From positions 2,240,721 to 2,304,720 of the forward strand of contig JARFXR010000001.1 of the NCBI GenBank assembly GCA_029194535.1: a stretch of 64,000 bases of DNA, written 5' to 3'. This document shows, piece by piece, positions 50,784 through 59,486 of the stretch. Positions within the stretch are counted from its first letter, which is position 1; each line of letters starts with the position of its first letter. Made by a program: the position numbers and the translations under genes. The notes under the pieces are model-generated. The model did not search any database. It was not told where the DNA came from and saw only the letters and a program-made list of their open reading frames with translations. The stretch is from Nitrospira sp. (lineage in GTDB: Bacteria > Nitrospirota > Nitrospiria > Nitrospirales > Nitrospiraceae).

Positions 50784-53414
50784 CTAGAGCCGTCGAGAAA
50801 CGCACACCTGCACTGAAAACTTTACGTCCGCGGACCCATTGTAGGGATTGTTGTCATTGGTCCCGAGCCAAATCTCACCAGTGCCTGGTGTCCCTTGCTT
50901 CGTTTGAGGATCGATATATCCAGCAATCCGCTCCTGCTGGAGACCGACATAGAACCAGGAGCTGACGGAAATTCCTGGACGTTCTGTATATGTTTGCTTT
51001 GTTCTGTCAATTCCCATGTTGTTCTCTCCGCCAAACTTGGCGATGAGCGCGAAAGGCGATCGGTCGGTTAGGGGATAATTTATGCCCCCGTCGCCGGGTG
51101 CATCCCATTTGTACCAACCTGTCGGATCGTAGCCGAAATCACCAGCTACACCTGAGTAGTTTCTTCCCGAGGCTGTGATAAGGACGGTGTCTCCCCAGTT
51201 TGCCATCATGTGCGTGTTGACTGGCCCTCCTCCAGGCCCATCCCAGACAGGGAACGTTCTGCAGATAGGAATTGCCTTGGCTTCGATGACCTCTGGGCTG
51301 AGATCGGTCACCATTTGCGCAATCACCGCGGCACCAGCACCTTGTCCCACCACTGAACCCACATAATTCATCGTGAACGCGATGGGTGCGCCTGGGTTTG
51401 CAAGGCTGAACCTTCCTCCGCTCGTCACGAGATTGCGCAAGGCGTTGAAGGCCTGATCCGGCGTTTGGGCTTGGATGGTTTGACGAATAGCTTCGCCTGT
51501 ATTACCAATCGACAAAACGGTCATGGACATCTGGGATAGCGTCTCTTTATATCTCGCTTCTGCATTGCCGGAAAATCCGGCATAAGCACCTTCCACAGCA
51601 GCCTTCATGTCTCGTTCGCTGAGCCTCGACGTGAATGTGACCAACAAGACACGACCATACGTGACTTGACTGATGTAGACAGGAGGGTTCTGGGGCGACG
51701 TGTACCCTTTCACGTCTGTCAACGTGACGGTAGGTCCGAAGAATGGCGAGACGCTTGTGGGATCTCTTTCAAACACCACGTCATAAAACTTCTGAGTGAA
51801 CTTCGCGACCAGCGTGTGCTCGTTCAAGCTTTGATTGAAGCTCGCCTTGAATGAGGCATTGAACGCAACTCCCTGATAGGCCACTCCCAACTTCACCATC
51901 GCTTCTTCCATGGTGCCGGCAAATTGGGTCTCGAGGAAAATATCCGATGCGGCATCTGTGGGAGCGATGGCGCGAAGGATGGAGTCGCGCGCCTGATCGA
52001 CATCGCTCCCGCTGATTCGTGGCAGGTCCCTCCACCTCGGTGCGGCCGTTCCCCCGATGAAATTCCCCTTCAGGGCGATCCTGCCAGGGGATCGTGCAAG
52101 ATCAATGAGAGCAAAATTGTTCCCGGCAATTGAGGCGCCTTGCACCAGCGCTCCGGGCCACATCACGGTCGAAGGGCTTTTCAGAAGCGCCAGTTCGGAT
52201 CTTTGATTCACATAGGTTCCGCCAACTCGCCATGTTCCCTGAACACCCTCCCTGGGTATCGGCGATAGCGTAGAGGGCCTGCTCTGGACCAACGCCAGAC
52301 GAGGGAGCACATCGACATACGCCTTAATGGCTTGTGCCTGCGTCATTGCTCCAGTCGTCCCTGGTACTGTCGCCAGCGGTTGAAGCACCAGTGGCTGAGC
52401 CGGTGATGCTTGCGCCATTCCTCCACCCGATGCCGTCATATTTAGATTGAGGCTGATGACATAGGCGATCACTGTCCCTGGGCTTGAAACGAGGTGATCC
52501 TTAGACCGTGCCATCCAACCAATTGGAGTCGTATTTCCTGGGCCAAGAAGCGGTGCAGATTGTGTCAGAAGTTGTCCACCCCCGGTTGGAGAGACGATGG
52601 TTTGAGCACCGCCGCCCGTGACCGTGTAGCCTGGCCGCGACGGGCGGACCTGCACTGTTGGACTTGGCCCTGCGGCGCTTGTGGCTTGATCGATCTGAAT
52701 CTGTGGAAGCGGAGAGGAACCTCGCGGTCGAATCGCCATCACATAGGCCGTAACTGAAGCAGGGTTGGGAAAGGAGTGGTCCTTGGCGCGGCATTCCCAG
52801 GTTGTATTCGATGAGGGGAATGAGGCTGTAAGCAGATTTCCGGGCGATGTTGGAGCGGTTTTCCAATTCACCCGGCATCCCCCACTTGCCATCACGTATC
52901 CCATCGGCGTCGTCACCGAGACGATCGGGTGCGCGCTCACTGAGCTGGTCGCTTCACGAATCGTGACTTCCCACATGTTTGCGGTATCCAGGAGGAGAAT
53001 GGCATAGGCCGTCAGCGCTGAGGGGTCCGCCATGCCGTGATCTTTGGCAGTCGCCTCCCAACCGGTCATCCCAGTTGGCGCACTGGAGGTCAGCAAGCTG
53101 CCTGCCCCCTTCCAATCGGCGAACGCCCCGCCCCCCACCAGCTTGTCTGACCTCGGTACTGTGACGGTCGCTTTTGAGTGACCTGCTGGAGGCACGCTGC
53201 CCATCACTACGGTCGTTGTTGCTCCAACGCCACGTGTTCCGACTTCCCCTTCCACGGAATCCGCGGTTGGTGCCTCTGCCACCTGTTCAGCCTGTTGTGA
53301 GAACTGCCGAACTGTTCCTTGTTCATCGGCTCCACCTGATTCCTGGGCAGCCGTTGAGTCTATGGTGAATAATCCGAGGAGAAGAGCTAGCCCGACAATT
53401 TGCTTCAGGTCCAT
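50784..53414 (-). CDS. Cholesterol-dependent-cytolysin-like pore-forming protein with VGTRG motif and LecA-like C-domain
   Basis: The ATG at 53414 (TGTGGAGGTCGCG upstream) gives 876 residues. Order: signal peptide ending STAAQ; acidic stretch; EGEVGTRG (Arg 61); three ~85-residue repeats with GGGA...LLT.S.P...W.A.AKDH...TAYV (~85-325); a CDC-like core (~375-690) with MWPGALVQG, FTQKFYDVVFERDP, PPVYISQVTYGRVLLV, MKAAVEGAY, matching landmark positions of thiol-activated cytolysins; and a C-terminal domain (~725-876, GDTVLITASGRNYSG, IWLGTNDNNPYNGSADVKF) resembling PA-IL/LecA lectins. The undecapeptide of domain 4 is absent, so binding is probably to sugar, not cholesterol. Confidence 0.82.
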   Translation of the reverse strand: MDLKQIVGLALLLGLFTIDSTAAQESGGADEQGTVRQFSQQAEQVAEAPTADSVEGEVGTRGVGATTTVVMGSVPPAGHSKATVTVPRSDKLVGGGAFADWKGAGSLLTSSAPTGMTGWEATAKDHGMADPSALTAYAILLLDTANMWEVTIREATSSVSAHPIVSVTTPMGYVMASGGCRVNWKTAPTSPGNLLTASFPSSNTTWECRAKDHSFPNPASVTAYVMAIRPRGSSPLPQIQIDQATSAAGPSPTVQVRPSRPGYTVTGGGAQTIVSPTGGGQLLTQSAPLLGPGNTTPIGWMARSKDHLVSSPGTVIAYVISLNLNMTASGGGMAQASPAQPLVLQPLATVPGTTGAMTQAQAIKAYVDVLPRLALVQSRPSTLSPIPREGVQGTWRVGGTYVNQRSELALLKSPSTVMWPGALVQGASIAGNNFALIDLARSPGRIALKGNFIGGTAAPRWRDLPRISGSDVDQARDSILRAIAPTDAASDIFLETQFAGTMEEAMVKLGVAYQGVAFNASFKASFNQSLNEHTLVAKFTQKFYDVVFERDPTSVSPFFGPTVTLTDVKGYTSPQNPPVYISQVTYGRVLLVTFTSRLSERDMKAAVEGAYAGFSGNAEARYKETLSQMSMTVLSIGNTGEAIRQTIQAQTPDQAFNALRNLVTSGGRFSLANPGAPIAFTMNYVGSVVGQGAGAAVIAQMVTDLSPEVIEAKAIPICRTFPVWDGPGGGPVNTHMMANWGDTVLITASGRNYSGVAGDFGYDPTGWYKWDAPGDGGINYPLTDRSPFALIAKFGGENNMGIDRTKQTYTERPGISVSSWFYVGLQQERIAGYIDPQTKQGTPGTGEIWLGTNDNNPYNGSADVKFSVQVCVSRRL

Positions 53415-53458
53415 CGCGACCTCCACATGTTTCTGACGTCCTTGTGCCATGACGTGGC

Positions 53459-55810
53459 TCACGGCACCTTGTCCACCCGCAGATACATCGTATAGTTGCC
53501 TTCCAGCCCAGCTCCGTAGTCGACAAACTGGACAGGGATGACGACCGGCGGTACTCCACCAATGACCGAGGGTGATGCGAAGAGCGCTTCTAGCTTCGCG
53601 CGGGTCAAGACGATAAATTGATCGGGCACCGTGAACCTCCCGTTACCTTGTGCGGCCATTCCAATTGGATGATCGTGGCCCGATATGTTATCGATCAACA
53701 TGGGGCGCCCCTGCCCTCCAAGTAATGGGGTTCCTACGGGAAGATAGGGGATGTACTGGCCATACTCTGTGTACAAAGGATTACTGGTGGCTTTCTTCAC
53801 GACTGCTTGCCCCACATATTTGTTTCCCATCTCGACGCTCCAGTGGTTATACACGCCGGTGAGACCATCCCACTCCCAAAGTGTGGGGTGGATGACGAGC
53901 GCATCGGTATCATTCAGTGTTCCTTCCCAAACATGGAGAGGAAATGTGGTGGTCGAGGGTGGACGAGCTGACGGGAGAGCAGGATCGCGATTCAGGGGAA
54001 TCGTATCACTCGTGCGTAGGCCGCCAAGTTCACTGGCAGTCCCAGCCAGCACCCGATGATCCTGAAAGCCATTGATATCGCCGTGAACCTTGCTTCTCAC
54101 AAATCCGTGGTCGAGTAGTTGGGAGGTGGTCGTGACAAAATCAGTGCCTAGGGACGGGACACTCTGACGCCGGACGAATGCAGCCACATAAACTTCATCC
54201 CGCTTTCCATCGAACTGGAACATGTCATCCTTCGTCTCGTGAATGACGCGAAGGCCGTTGATGACGACTCGGTATTTTCCGCTTAGCATCGGTACAACTG
54301 GAGGTGATGTCGCTTGCTGTCCCGGGGCAGGTCCTTTTGGTTGCAGTATCATGGGAGTGGCACTGGGAGAAGCCGGCGACAAGACCATGCCGGATGGCGA
54401 CGTCAGTGTTGGTGCTGATGAGGGGGTGCTTCCTGTCACCTTTGGAGCAGTTGTAGAGTGCTGAGGTAAATTGCCTTGCGCAATTGTGATCCTCACCGTG
54501 TTGTTCACCTGATTATTGTCCGGAACAGCGCTGGTGACTTGGGCTGTGCTGCTGCGGGACACATTCCCAGGATTGCTCAAGGCGACGGTCGCGCCAGCTG
54601 TCGTACCAACTCCTAGGTCGACGACAGTGCAGCTGATAATTGGCAGTCCTGGTGCTACGTCTCTCGAAGCACACTCCGCACCATGTGGATCAATCCTGAT
54701 GATGCTTGTTCCTGGCTTGCCATCCGTGAATGCGTATGCCAACACAATATTGTAAGCTAAGTCTTTTCCCTTGTTAGTGACGCTCAGTTCGTAAATTTGA
54801 AGCTGACCGACTGGGTCGATTTGACCCAATAGGCCTACCACCAGATCGGCAGAGGGGTAGAGCGCCATATCCCCTGGCGCTATGTTGGTAACCCAGTTGT
54901 TGGCGAGAACGGGATCCGGAATGGCACTCATCACCTGAACAAAAAGCGGCGGATCAGGCCTTGCGTTGGTTCCGAAAGTGCTGGTTTTGAAGGTGATGAA
55001 AAAGGTCTGGTTCACACTAAGGCTTGAGGCTTTACAGAACTTATGATCTGCAGTGCTGTGTTGTATACCTCCGCACTGTACAGACACAGTAGAATTTGGA
55101 ATCCGTGATGAGATATCGGCAGAACGGTTGGTATCAAACATGCTGAGCTCGACAACGACATCATAGGCGGTATCTCTCCCGGCATTCTTAACCTCTACTT
55201 CATAAGTCCAGAACTTGGAGGGTTGACCATATCCTCCTCCGGCGACAGACAGGCTCCAGGTGACGCTCAAATCGGCAGACATACTCATCTTCGACAGCGT
55301 AAGCGGTAGGAGGCCTCCGCGGCTTTCGATCTCTTCGCCGGATTCAGCGCTTTGAGACGAGGCAGCTGTGACTAATGCGGCAAGCGCGGCATTGAGTTTC
55401 TCGCGTGAAATCCCTTCCTCTTTGACATTGCGAGGACGAATCTCGCCAGTCCAAGTCCGAGCGTCATAACCCTTTCCACCTGGTAAGGCGAGCACGAGGT
55501 GGGATACGTCAGGCTCGTCGGGAATGAAAAGCGCAGTTGGTCGATCAATTTTGATATCGAAGGAAATCGGAACGGCCTTCAACAAGAGTGGCTCACTCTG
55601 GCCATCTGCAAGTAAGCGCAATTGATTGCCATCGGTTGTTTCGAGGCGATATGTTCCTGCGGAGACAGCGACCAAGCTTCCATCCGGTGAAGAGAACCTC
55701 GCTCCATTTTGCAACGACACGGATGCTCCTGGAGTTTCTGCCTGAACCGACTGTTCCATCGCAGTGAGACATCCCATCACCAGAAAGATCCACACCCACC
55801 GGCTACACAT
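53459..55810 (-). CDS. Exported protein with prodomain-like domain, IESRG motif and CARDB/DUF11-like repeats
   Basis: AAGGGGGAGGGGACGC precedes the ATG. The leader contains VMGC, a weak lipobox. Order: the shared beta domain (ARFSSPDGSLVAVSAGTYRLE) ending TGEIRPRN; EEIESRG (Arg 164); two CARDB/DUF11-like Ig modules (KNAGRDTAYDVVVEL; VTNKGKDLAYNIVLAY); a Pro/Ser/Thr linker; a final ~270-residue domain (YRVVINGLRVIHETKDD...LWEWDGLTGVYNHW...). It ends 44 bases before the CDC-like gene. Function unknown; surface display or partner of the pore former is plausible. Confidence 0.78.
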   Translation of the reverse strand: MCSRWVWIFLVMGCLTAMEQSVQAETPGASVSLQNGARFSSPDGSLVAVSAGTYRLETTDGNQLRLLADGQSEPLLLKAVPISFDIKIDRPTALFIPDEPDVSHLVLALPGGKGYDARTWTGEIRPRNVKEEGISREKLNAALAALVTAASSQSAESGEEIESRGGLLPLTLSKMSMSADLSVTWSLSVAGGGYGQPSKFWTYEVEVKNAGRDTAYDVVVELSMFDTNRSADISSRIPNSTVSVQCGGIQHSTADHKFCKASSLSVNQTFFITFKTSTFGTNARPDPPLFVQVMSAIPDPVLANNWVTNIAPGDMALYPSADLVVGLLGQIDPVGQLQIYELSVTNKGKDLAYNIVLAYAFTDGKPGTSIIRIDPHGAECASRDVAPGLPIISCTVVDLGVGTTAGATVALSNPGNVSRSSTAQVTSAVPDNNQVNNTVRITIAQGNLPQHSTTAPKVTGSTPSSAPTLTSPSGMVLSPASPSATPMILQPKGPAPGQQATSPPVVPMLSGKYRVVINGLRVIHETKDDMFQFDGKRDEVYVAAFVRRQSVPSLGTDFVTTTSQLLDHGFVRSKVHGDINGFQDHRVLAGTASELGGLRTSDTIPLNRDPALPSARPPSTTTFPLHVWEGTLNDTDALVIHPTLWEWDGLTGVYNHWSVEMGNKYVGQAVVKKATSNPLYTEYGQYIPYLPVGTPLLGGQGRPMLIDNISGHDHPIGMAAQGNGRFTVPDQFIVLTRAKLEALFASPSVIGGVPPVVIPVQFVDYGAGLEGNYTMYLRVDKVP

Positions 55811-55855
55811 GCGTCCCCTCCCCCTTAACGACTACTGTGCTTGTCATAAACCAGG

Positions 55856-57145
55856 CTACGGTTCGACAATCATCGACCACGTGACATTGGCGGTATTGGG
55901 CTCTCGTACAAGTCCCACACGATCTCCTTTGTTGACGATCAGGGGCTGTGGAATATCGACATGACAGAAGGGTCTCTTGGGGTACCCTCCACCGGGAAAT
56001 ACGGAAAAGCTTCGACCCTGGCTATCGCAATTGAGGACTGGGTTACCGTTAACCAGGACTGTTACGATGATGCGCTCTACCTGTTGTCCTTGTCCTGGGC
56101 TGGTCAGCATCGTGGTTCCGATCGCTCGCAGACTGACGATTCTTCCAGAAGATCCCATCGGTATTTCGACCGGCTCCAGCACAGCCGAAGTCCCGGTGCC
56201 CGGCCCCATAAAACAGGCGGCTGACTGCGACGCGCAGGTCGCTGACTGTCCAGTGAGGATCGTCTTTGCGCCCACAGCCATTCCAGGTGGTCCCTGAGGA
56301 CCAGCGACACCTGGTGGTCCCTGCAGACCGGGAGGTCCTGAAGGGCCGAGCAAACCTTGAGGGCCTGGAGGACCAGGTGGACCATTCGCCGGACCAGGTG
56401 GACCAGGAGGCCCCGGAGGGCCAGGCGGTCCACCTGGTGGACCTGGCACCCCCTGTGGCCCTTTGGGTCCTGGAGGGCCAGGTGGGCCGCCGGGAGGTCC
56501 TGGTGGACCGACCATATTCCATGCGACGGGAATTTCGTTGTCTCTGCAGCGGCTTCGTGGCTCGGTGAGAATTCTCACGATGCCGCTGGCTCGATCGATA
56601 CAGGCGTTGATCACTTGCTGAGTTGTCTGCACGCCTTGATTGGAAGGCGGCGGCTCGTTTTGCGAGGAAGCTACGCTCTGTTTGGAAAAGGTTCTCCCCT
56701 GAGCCTGTTGTCCGAGAGCACCTGTCATTCGCTCGAGTTTCAACGGAATTGGCTCAGCCGCCCGACTTCGAACCCCGCTGCGCGAACCCACGGCGTCTAG
56801 CCACGTGCCGTTCGGCAAAACCAAGACGATGTGGTGCGAGTTTTCCGTTCCCACCACCGAAAGGGCAACAGGTCCTAGGACTTCTTGTTCGTGTCGTTGC
56901 GAGATCGCTTGTACGACTATCGGCGGATGATCGTCAGCGGGAATGAGACGAAGGTGTTGCTCATCGTCCTGTTCGATGCGATAAAGACCGGGCTCGACCT
57001 TGGCATCGCTCCCGTCAGAAGCGATGAAGTAAATGGAGGTCTCAAGTGACACCTTGGAATACTCGCCACTCGAAAGAACTGCTCCGGCTGATACAGGAAT
57101 GAACAGCAGGAACGTCAACGAGGCGAGGCGAGTTCGAAGGATCAT
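55856..57145 (-). CDS. Collagen-like exported protein with prodomain-like N-domain
   Basis: GGAGTAGCTG precedes the ATG. Leader, then the shared ~100-residue beta domain ([21 protein letters not shown]) ending [10 protein letters not shown], a linker, and an uninterrupted-to-interrupted Gly-x-y tract rich in Pro ([18 protein letters not shown] and similar, ~215-295) able to form a collagen triple helix. The last ~130 residues are a globular beta domain that could trimerise it. First gene of the minus-strand run, so its upstream region (57146-57622) should hold the promoter. Confidence 0.83.
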   Translation of the reverse strand: MILRTRLASLTFLLFIPVSAGAVLSSGEYSKVSLETSIYFIASDGSDAKVEPGLYRIEQDDEQHLRLIPADDHPPIVVQAISQRHEQEVLGPVALSVVGTENSHHIVLVLPNGTWLDAVGSRSGVRSRAAEPIPLKLERMTGALGQQAQGRTFSKQSVASSQNEPPPSNQGVQTTQQVINACIDRASGIVRILTEPRSRCRDNEIPVAWNMVGPPGPPGGPPGPPGPKGPQGVPGPPGGPPGPPGPPGPPGPANGPPGPPGPQGLLGPSGPPGLQGPPGVAGPQGPPGMAVGAKTILTGQSATCASQSAACFMGPGTGTSAVLEPVEIPMGSSGRIVSLRAIGTTMLTSPGQGQQVERIIVTVLVNGNPVLNCDSQGRSFSVFPGGGYPKRPFCHVDIPQPLIVNKGDRVGLVREPNTANVTWSMIVEP

Positions 57146-57622
57146 CAGCTACTCCGGAGAACACGGAACATTTCTAGCGGGAGACAGCACTCTTTCTGTA
57201 CCTAGGTCGTCGAGTGCCTCAGCAAGGTTCATCTCATTTCAAGAAAAGGTGCGGAGATCTGTCATCCCCCAGCAGCTGTCATGCTTCACGAATGCTGGAG
57301 GGGAACTGAAGAACGTGAAGGAATCTGCACGGCGCTAGTGCAAACTACATGCAACGCTAGAGAGGTCGAAGGCGTAACACGGACACCAATGAAACTGCCA
57401 TTTGACCAGCTGGTTTTTGAGGAATAATCGTATTATCGCGATAGAGAGGTGGCTCAAATATGATTCAGCATGGATCCTTTCAGAGGCACCCATGAATCAC
57501 TATCACACCGAAAAGCTATTCCCGGGAACAGAAGCAACCGCACTCTCTTCCTTCTCAAGTCCTGCGTCATCCGGCGGGATATCCCATACGGATCGCTCGC
57601 TCTTCACCTAGGCACATGGTTT
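57146..57622. other. Gap upstream of the 12-gene minus-strand run
   Basis: No gene is supported. Short open frames here have no ribosome site or paralogue. The stretch is more AT-rich than its surroundings around 57400-57480 (ATAATCGTATTATCGCGATA), a reasonable place for the promoter of the minus-strand genes, though I cannot identify specific boxes with confidence. Confidence 0.3.
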
Positions 57623-57706
57623 TCACCTGATATCCCAAATCGCGCGGAGTAGTCCGAACACCGACATGCCTGTCAATGATGCGAGGGCCAGTATGAAGAT
57701 CCACAT
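57623..57706 (-). CDS. Very short membrane peptide (27 aa)
   Basis: ACCAAGGAGGAGTCCC precedes ATG. The frame reads MWIFILALASLTGMSVFGLL then RAIWDIR. One hydrophobic segment, Trp at position 2, positively charged end. Related to the peptide at 16442 in start (MWI), central Gly-Met/Thr-Met and LLR-x-I end. The ribosome site is among the strongest in the window, which argues for expression. Function unknown. Confidence 0.58.
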   Translation of the reverse strand: MWIFILALASLTGMSVFGLLRAIWDIR

Positions 57707-57798
57707 GGGACTCCTCCTTGGTTAGGGATGATTCTCTGTACAGTGAGTCAGGAGGAGCTTGTGTAAGGTTCATGCGATGGTCGGAACAATAAATCTGC

Positions 57799-58056
57799 TC
57801 ATGCTTGAACCTTTTGACCGACCACGGCGACGGAGTACACGTTAAATAGAGGCGGACGGATAGACGACACCTCCTTGTAGAAGAAGTTCTTGTTCTTCTC
57901 AAAAAAGGCTGCGACATAGCACCTCCTGTTCGGGCTGATCTCTAGCCTGCATTCGAGATTTCGTCGACTCTCGATCGGTTTCCGCTCTTTAACGGCACGA
58001 TTCTGACGGGAAGCCCGAATCTCTTCGGGAACTGAAGGATGGAAGGAGTTCAGGCG
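57799..58056 (-). pseudogene. Possible decayed small gene without start codon
   Basis: On the minus strand an uninterrupted frame reads NRAVKERKPIES, RRNLECRLEISPNRRCYVAA, FFEKNKNFFYKEVSSIRPPL and NVYSVAVVGQKVQA before TGA. Composition and pattern look protein-like, and it is co-directional with the small peptide just downstream. No ATG, GTG or TTG lies in a usable position at its start. Probably a remnant; a non-coding reading is equally possible. Confidence 0.3.
58003..58040. repeat. 38-bp hairpin repeat, copy 2
   Basis: Same sequence as 32650-32688 apart from one base, with the CCCGAA-TCTC-TTCGGG stem-loop. It lies ~100 bases from the 215-bp inverted-repeat element. Confidence 0.5.
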
Positions 58057-58139
58057 GTGTCAACGAAGTTGGTAGCGGCAACCTACTCGAATCTCAGGGC
58101 ATCGAGGGAAGGTTCCGCGGCCTTCACATCGTCACACCC

Positions 58140-58354
58140 TAGCCCACATTATTCACGACGGTTCGTCACGAAACCGCCAAGACGCCACGCGAGACGGGTG
58201 CGCGGAGCGCCGAGAGGCCGAAGCGTACTCACAGCAGTACGTTGAGGTCGCGAGGGGCGAGCCCGCCCCACGGCATGCCGCGAAGACGCATGCCGGCCTG
58301 TCGCAGCGGCGTATCGGCGGTTGCAGTGGAAGCGCTCGTGAATAATGTGGGCTA
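58140..58354. repeat. 215-bp MITE-like element with terminal inverted repeats, copy 2
   Basis: Left end TAGCCCACATTATTCACGA; the right end is its exact reverse complement over 19 bases. Same length and related interior as 18857-19071. Relative to copy 1 the fifth-from-end C-G pair of the terminal stem (CCCGC/GCGGG) is replaced in both arms (CCCAC/GTGGG), a compensated change that keeps the stem paired. TA flanks both ends. No gene inside. Confidence 0.78.
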
Positions 58355-58452
58355 GTCGATCTGTACTCCTGATGGCTTATTATGAGAAACAGATCGGCTG
58401 CCTCGGCATGTACTTCACCACGCAGCCGGCGCCGCAGAGCGCGAGTCACGAA

Positions 58453-58749
58453 CTATTCCCTATGATTCTGCTTTCGGAGCAGCGCCTGCAACTCCTCGTA
58501 GACGGTCCGGCGCGCTCCCACAAAGACAATCTCAAGCGCTCCCGCGTCATCATTGACTCGATAGATGCTGCGATAGTTTCGCACTCGAAACGATCGAAAT
58601 CCGTCGAGGTCAAAGTGGAGCGGATGTCCCGCTAGCGGTGATTCCAGCAACCCGCGAATGCCCTGACGGATAGCTGTCTTGATCTGAGGATGGAGCTTTC
58701 GAATGCGCGAGGCGACATCGGGGGTATAGCGGGCATGATACCGTCTCAC
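58453..58749 (-). CDS. RelE/ParE-family toxin
   Basis: 98 residues, ATG overlapping the antitoxin stop (ATGA). RYHARYTPDVASRIRKLHPQ, a helix pair, then LDGFRSFRVRNYRSIYRVND and IVFVGARRTVYEEL: the RelE/ParE barrel with basic C-terminal residues. Probably an mRNA interferase or gyrase-type toxin; the sequence alone does not decide which. Confidence 0.85.
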   Translation of the reverse strand: MRRYHARYTPDVASRIRKLHPQIKTAIRQGIRGLLESPLAGHPLHFDLDGFRSFRVRNYRSIYRVNDDAGALEIVFVGARRTVYEELQALLRKQNHRE

Positions 58750-59024
58750 GACTTGTCTCGACCGAACAGGGCGTCATGCGAGATCCACTTGCCGGCATCG
58801 GCTTGTTTCAAGGAGCGCTTCAACGACCGCAGCGATCTGGCATCGCTGAGGATTTCGATGGTCTCCGTGAGTCCCTCGAACTGATCCATGCTGAGCAGCA
58901 CGGCTGTGGGCACACCATCTCGCGTAATGGCCACCACCTGATCCCGCTGTTTGATATTCCTGATGAGATCGAGCAGCTTGTTTTTTGCCTCCGTGACCGA
59001 CATAAACTGATCGACCTGCGCCAT
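58746..59024 (-). CDS. Phd/YefM-family antitoxin
   Basis: TGTGAGGAGGTCGT precedes the ATG. 92 residues. SVTEAKNKLLDLIRNIKQRD and VVAITRDGVPTAVLLSMDQF are the signature of the Phd/YefM fold, a DNA-binding N-domain with a flexible C-terminus that wraps the toxin. Upstream of and overlapping the RelE-type gene, so autoregulated as usual. Confidence 0.87.
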   Translation of the reverse strand: MAQVDQFMSVTEAKNKLLDLIRNIKQRDQVVAITRDGVPTAVLLSMDQFEGLTETIEILSDARSLRSLKRSLKQADAGKWISHDALFGRDKS

Positions 59025-59067
59025 ACGACCTCCTCACATAGCTGATGGTGGCTCAGTGTCCTCTTGC

Positions 59068-59159
59068 GTCATGCCCGAGAAGGCGGGCATCCACTCCTCG
59101 ATCAAGGCTCAATGCAGAGGAGAAGGCCCCGACTAGATTCCCGCTTCCGCGGGAATGAC
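59068..59159. repeat. 92-bp REP/MITE-like repeat
   Basis: Starts GTCATGCCCGAGAAGGCGGG and ends with TTCCCGCTTCCGCGGGAATG-AC. The outer ends are inverted (GTCATGCCCG and CGGGAATGAC), and each half forms its own hairpin (CCCG-AGAAGG-CGGG; TTCCCGC-TTCC-GCGGGAA). This is a well-known style of dispersed intergenic repeat in many bacteria. Confidence 0.6.
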
Positions 59160-59486
59160 AAAATTCAGTACTTCTAATGGCAACTGATCCACTGCTACAT
59201 AGCTGGTTAAGTGGCCGTTCTATCGGCTATCGTGAGAAGGCGCAATGTGTGGGCTGACGGCCGGAGGCTACTGACGAATCGTGACCGGCGGTGATGTTGA
59301 GCAAGGAGTCTGTCCGAGTAATGCCATTCTACTGCGGCAAACGATCTGCAGGTATCTGCATCGTTCTCGGCCCGAAAAAATCCTCAACGTATTCCAGCGA
59401 ATACGCTTCCGGTTTTTCCGAGCCTTGCGCCGCTCATCTGCCTGCACCTCCTTCGCCTCGCCACGAAGGCTTACTCGGACAGACTC
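59160..59486. other. Gap without supported gene
   Basis: Lies between the repeat and the convergent end of the gene at 59487. Short open frames are present but have no ribosome site, family resemblance or paralogue. Nothing else is seen. Confidence 0.4.

Noticed and set aside
50784..53414. Canonical cholesterol-binding cytolysin
   Set aside because: The Trp-rich undecapeptide and domain 4 are missing and a lectin-like domain takes their place, so cholesterol dependence cannot be claimed.
57567..57917. 116-codon minus-strand frame with a good ribosome site
   Set aside because: The frame is out of register with both the protein-like frame at 57799 and the small peptide at 57623; its composition looks random.
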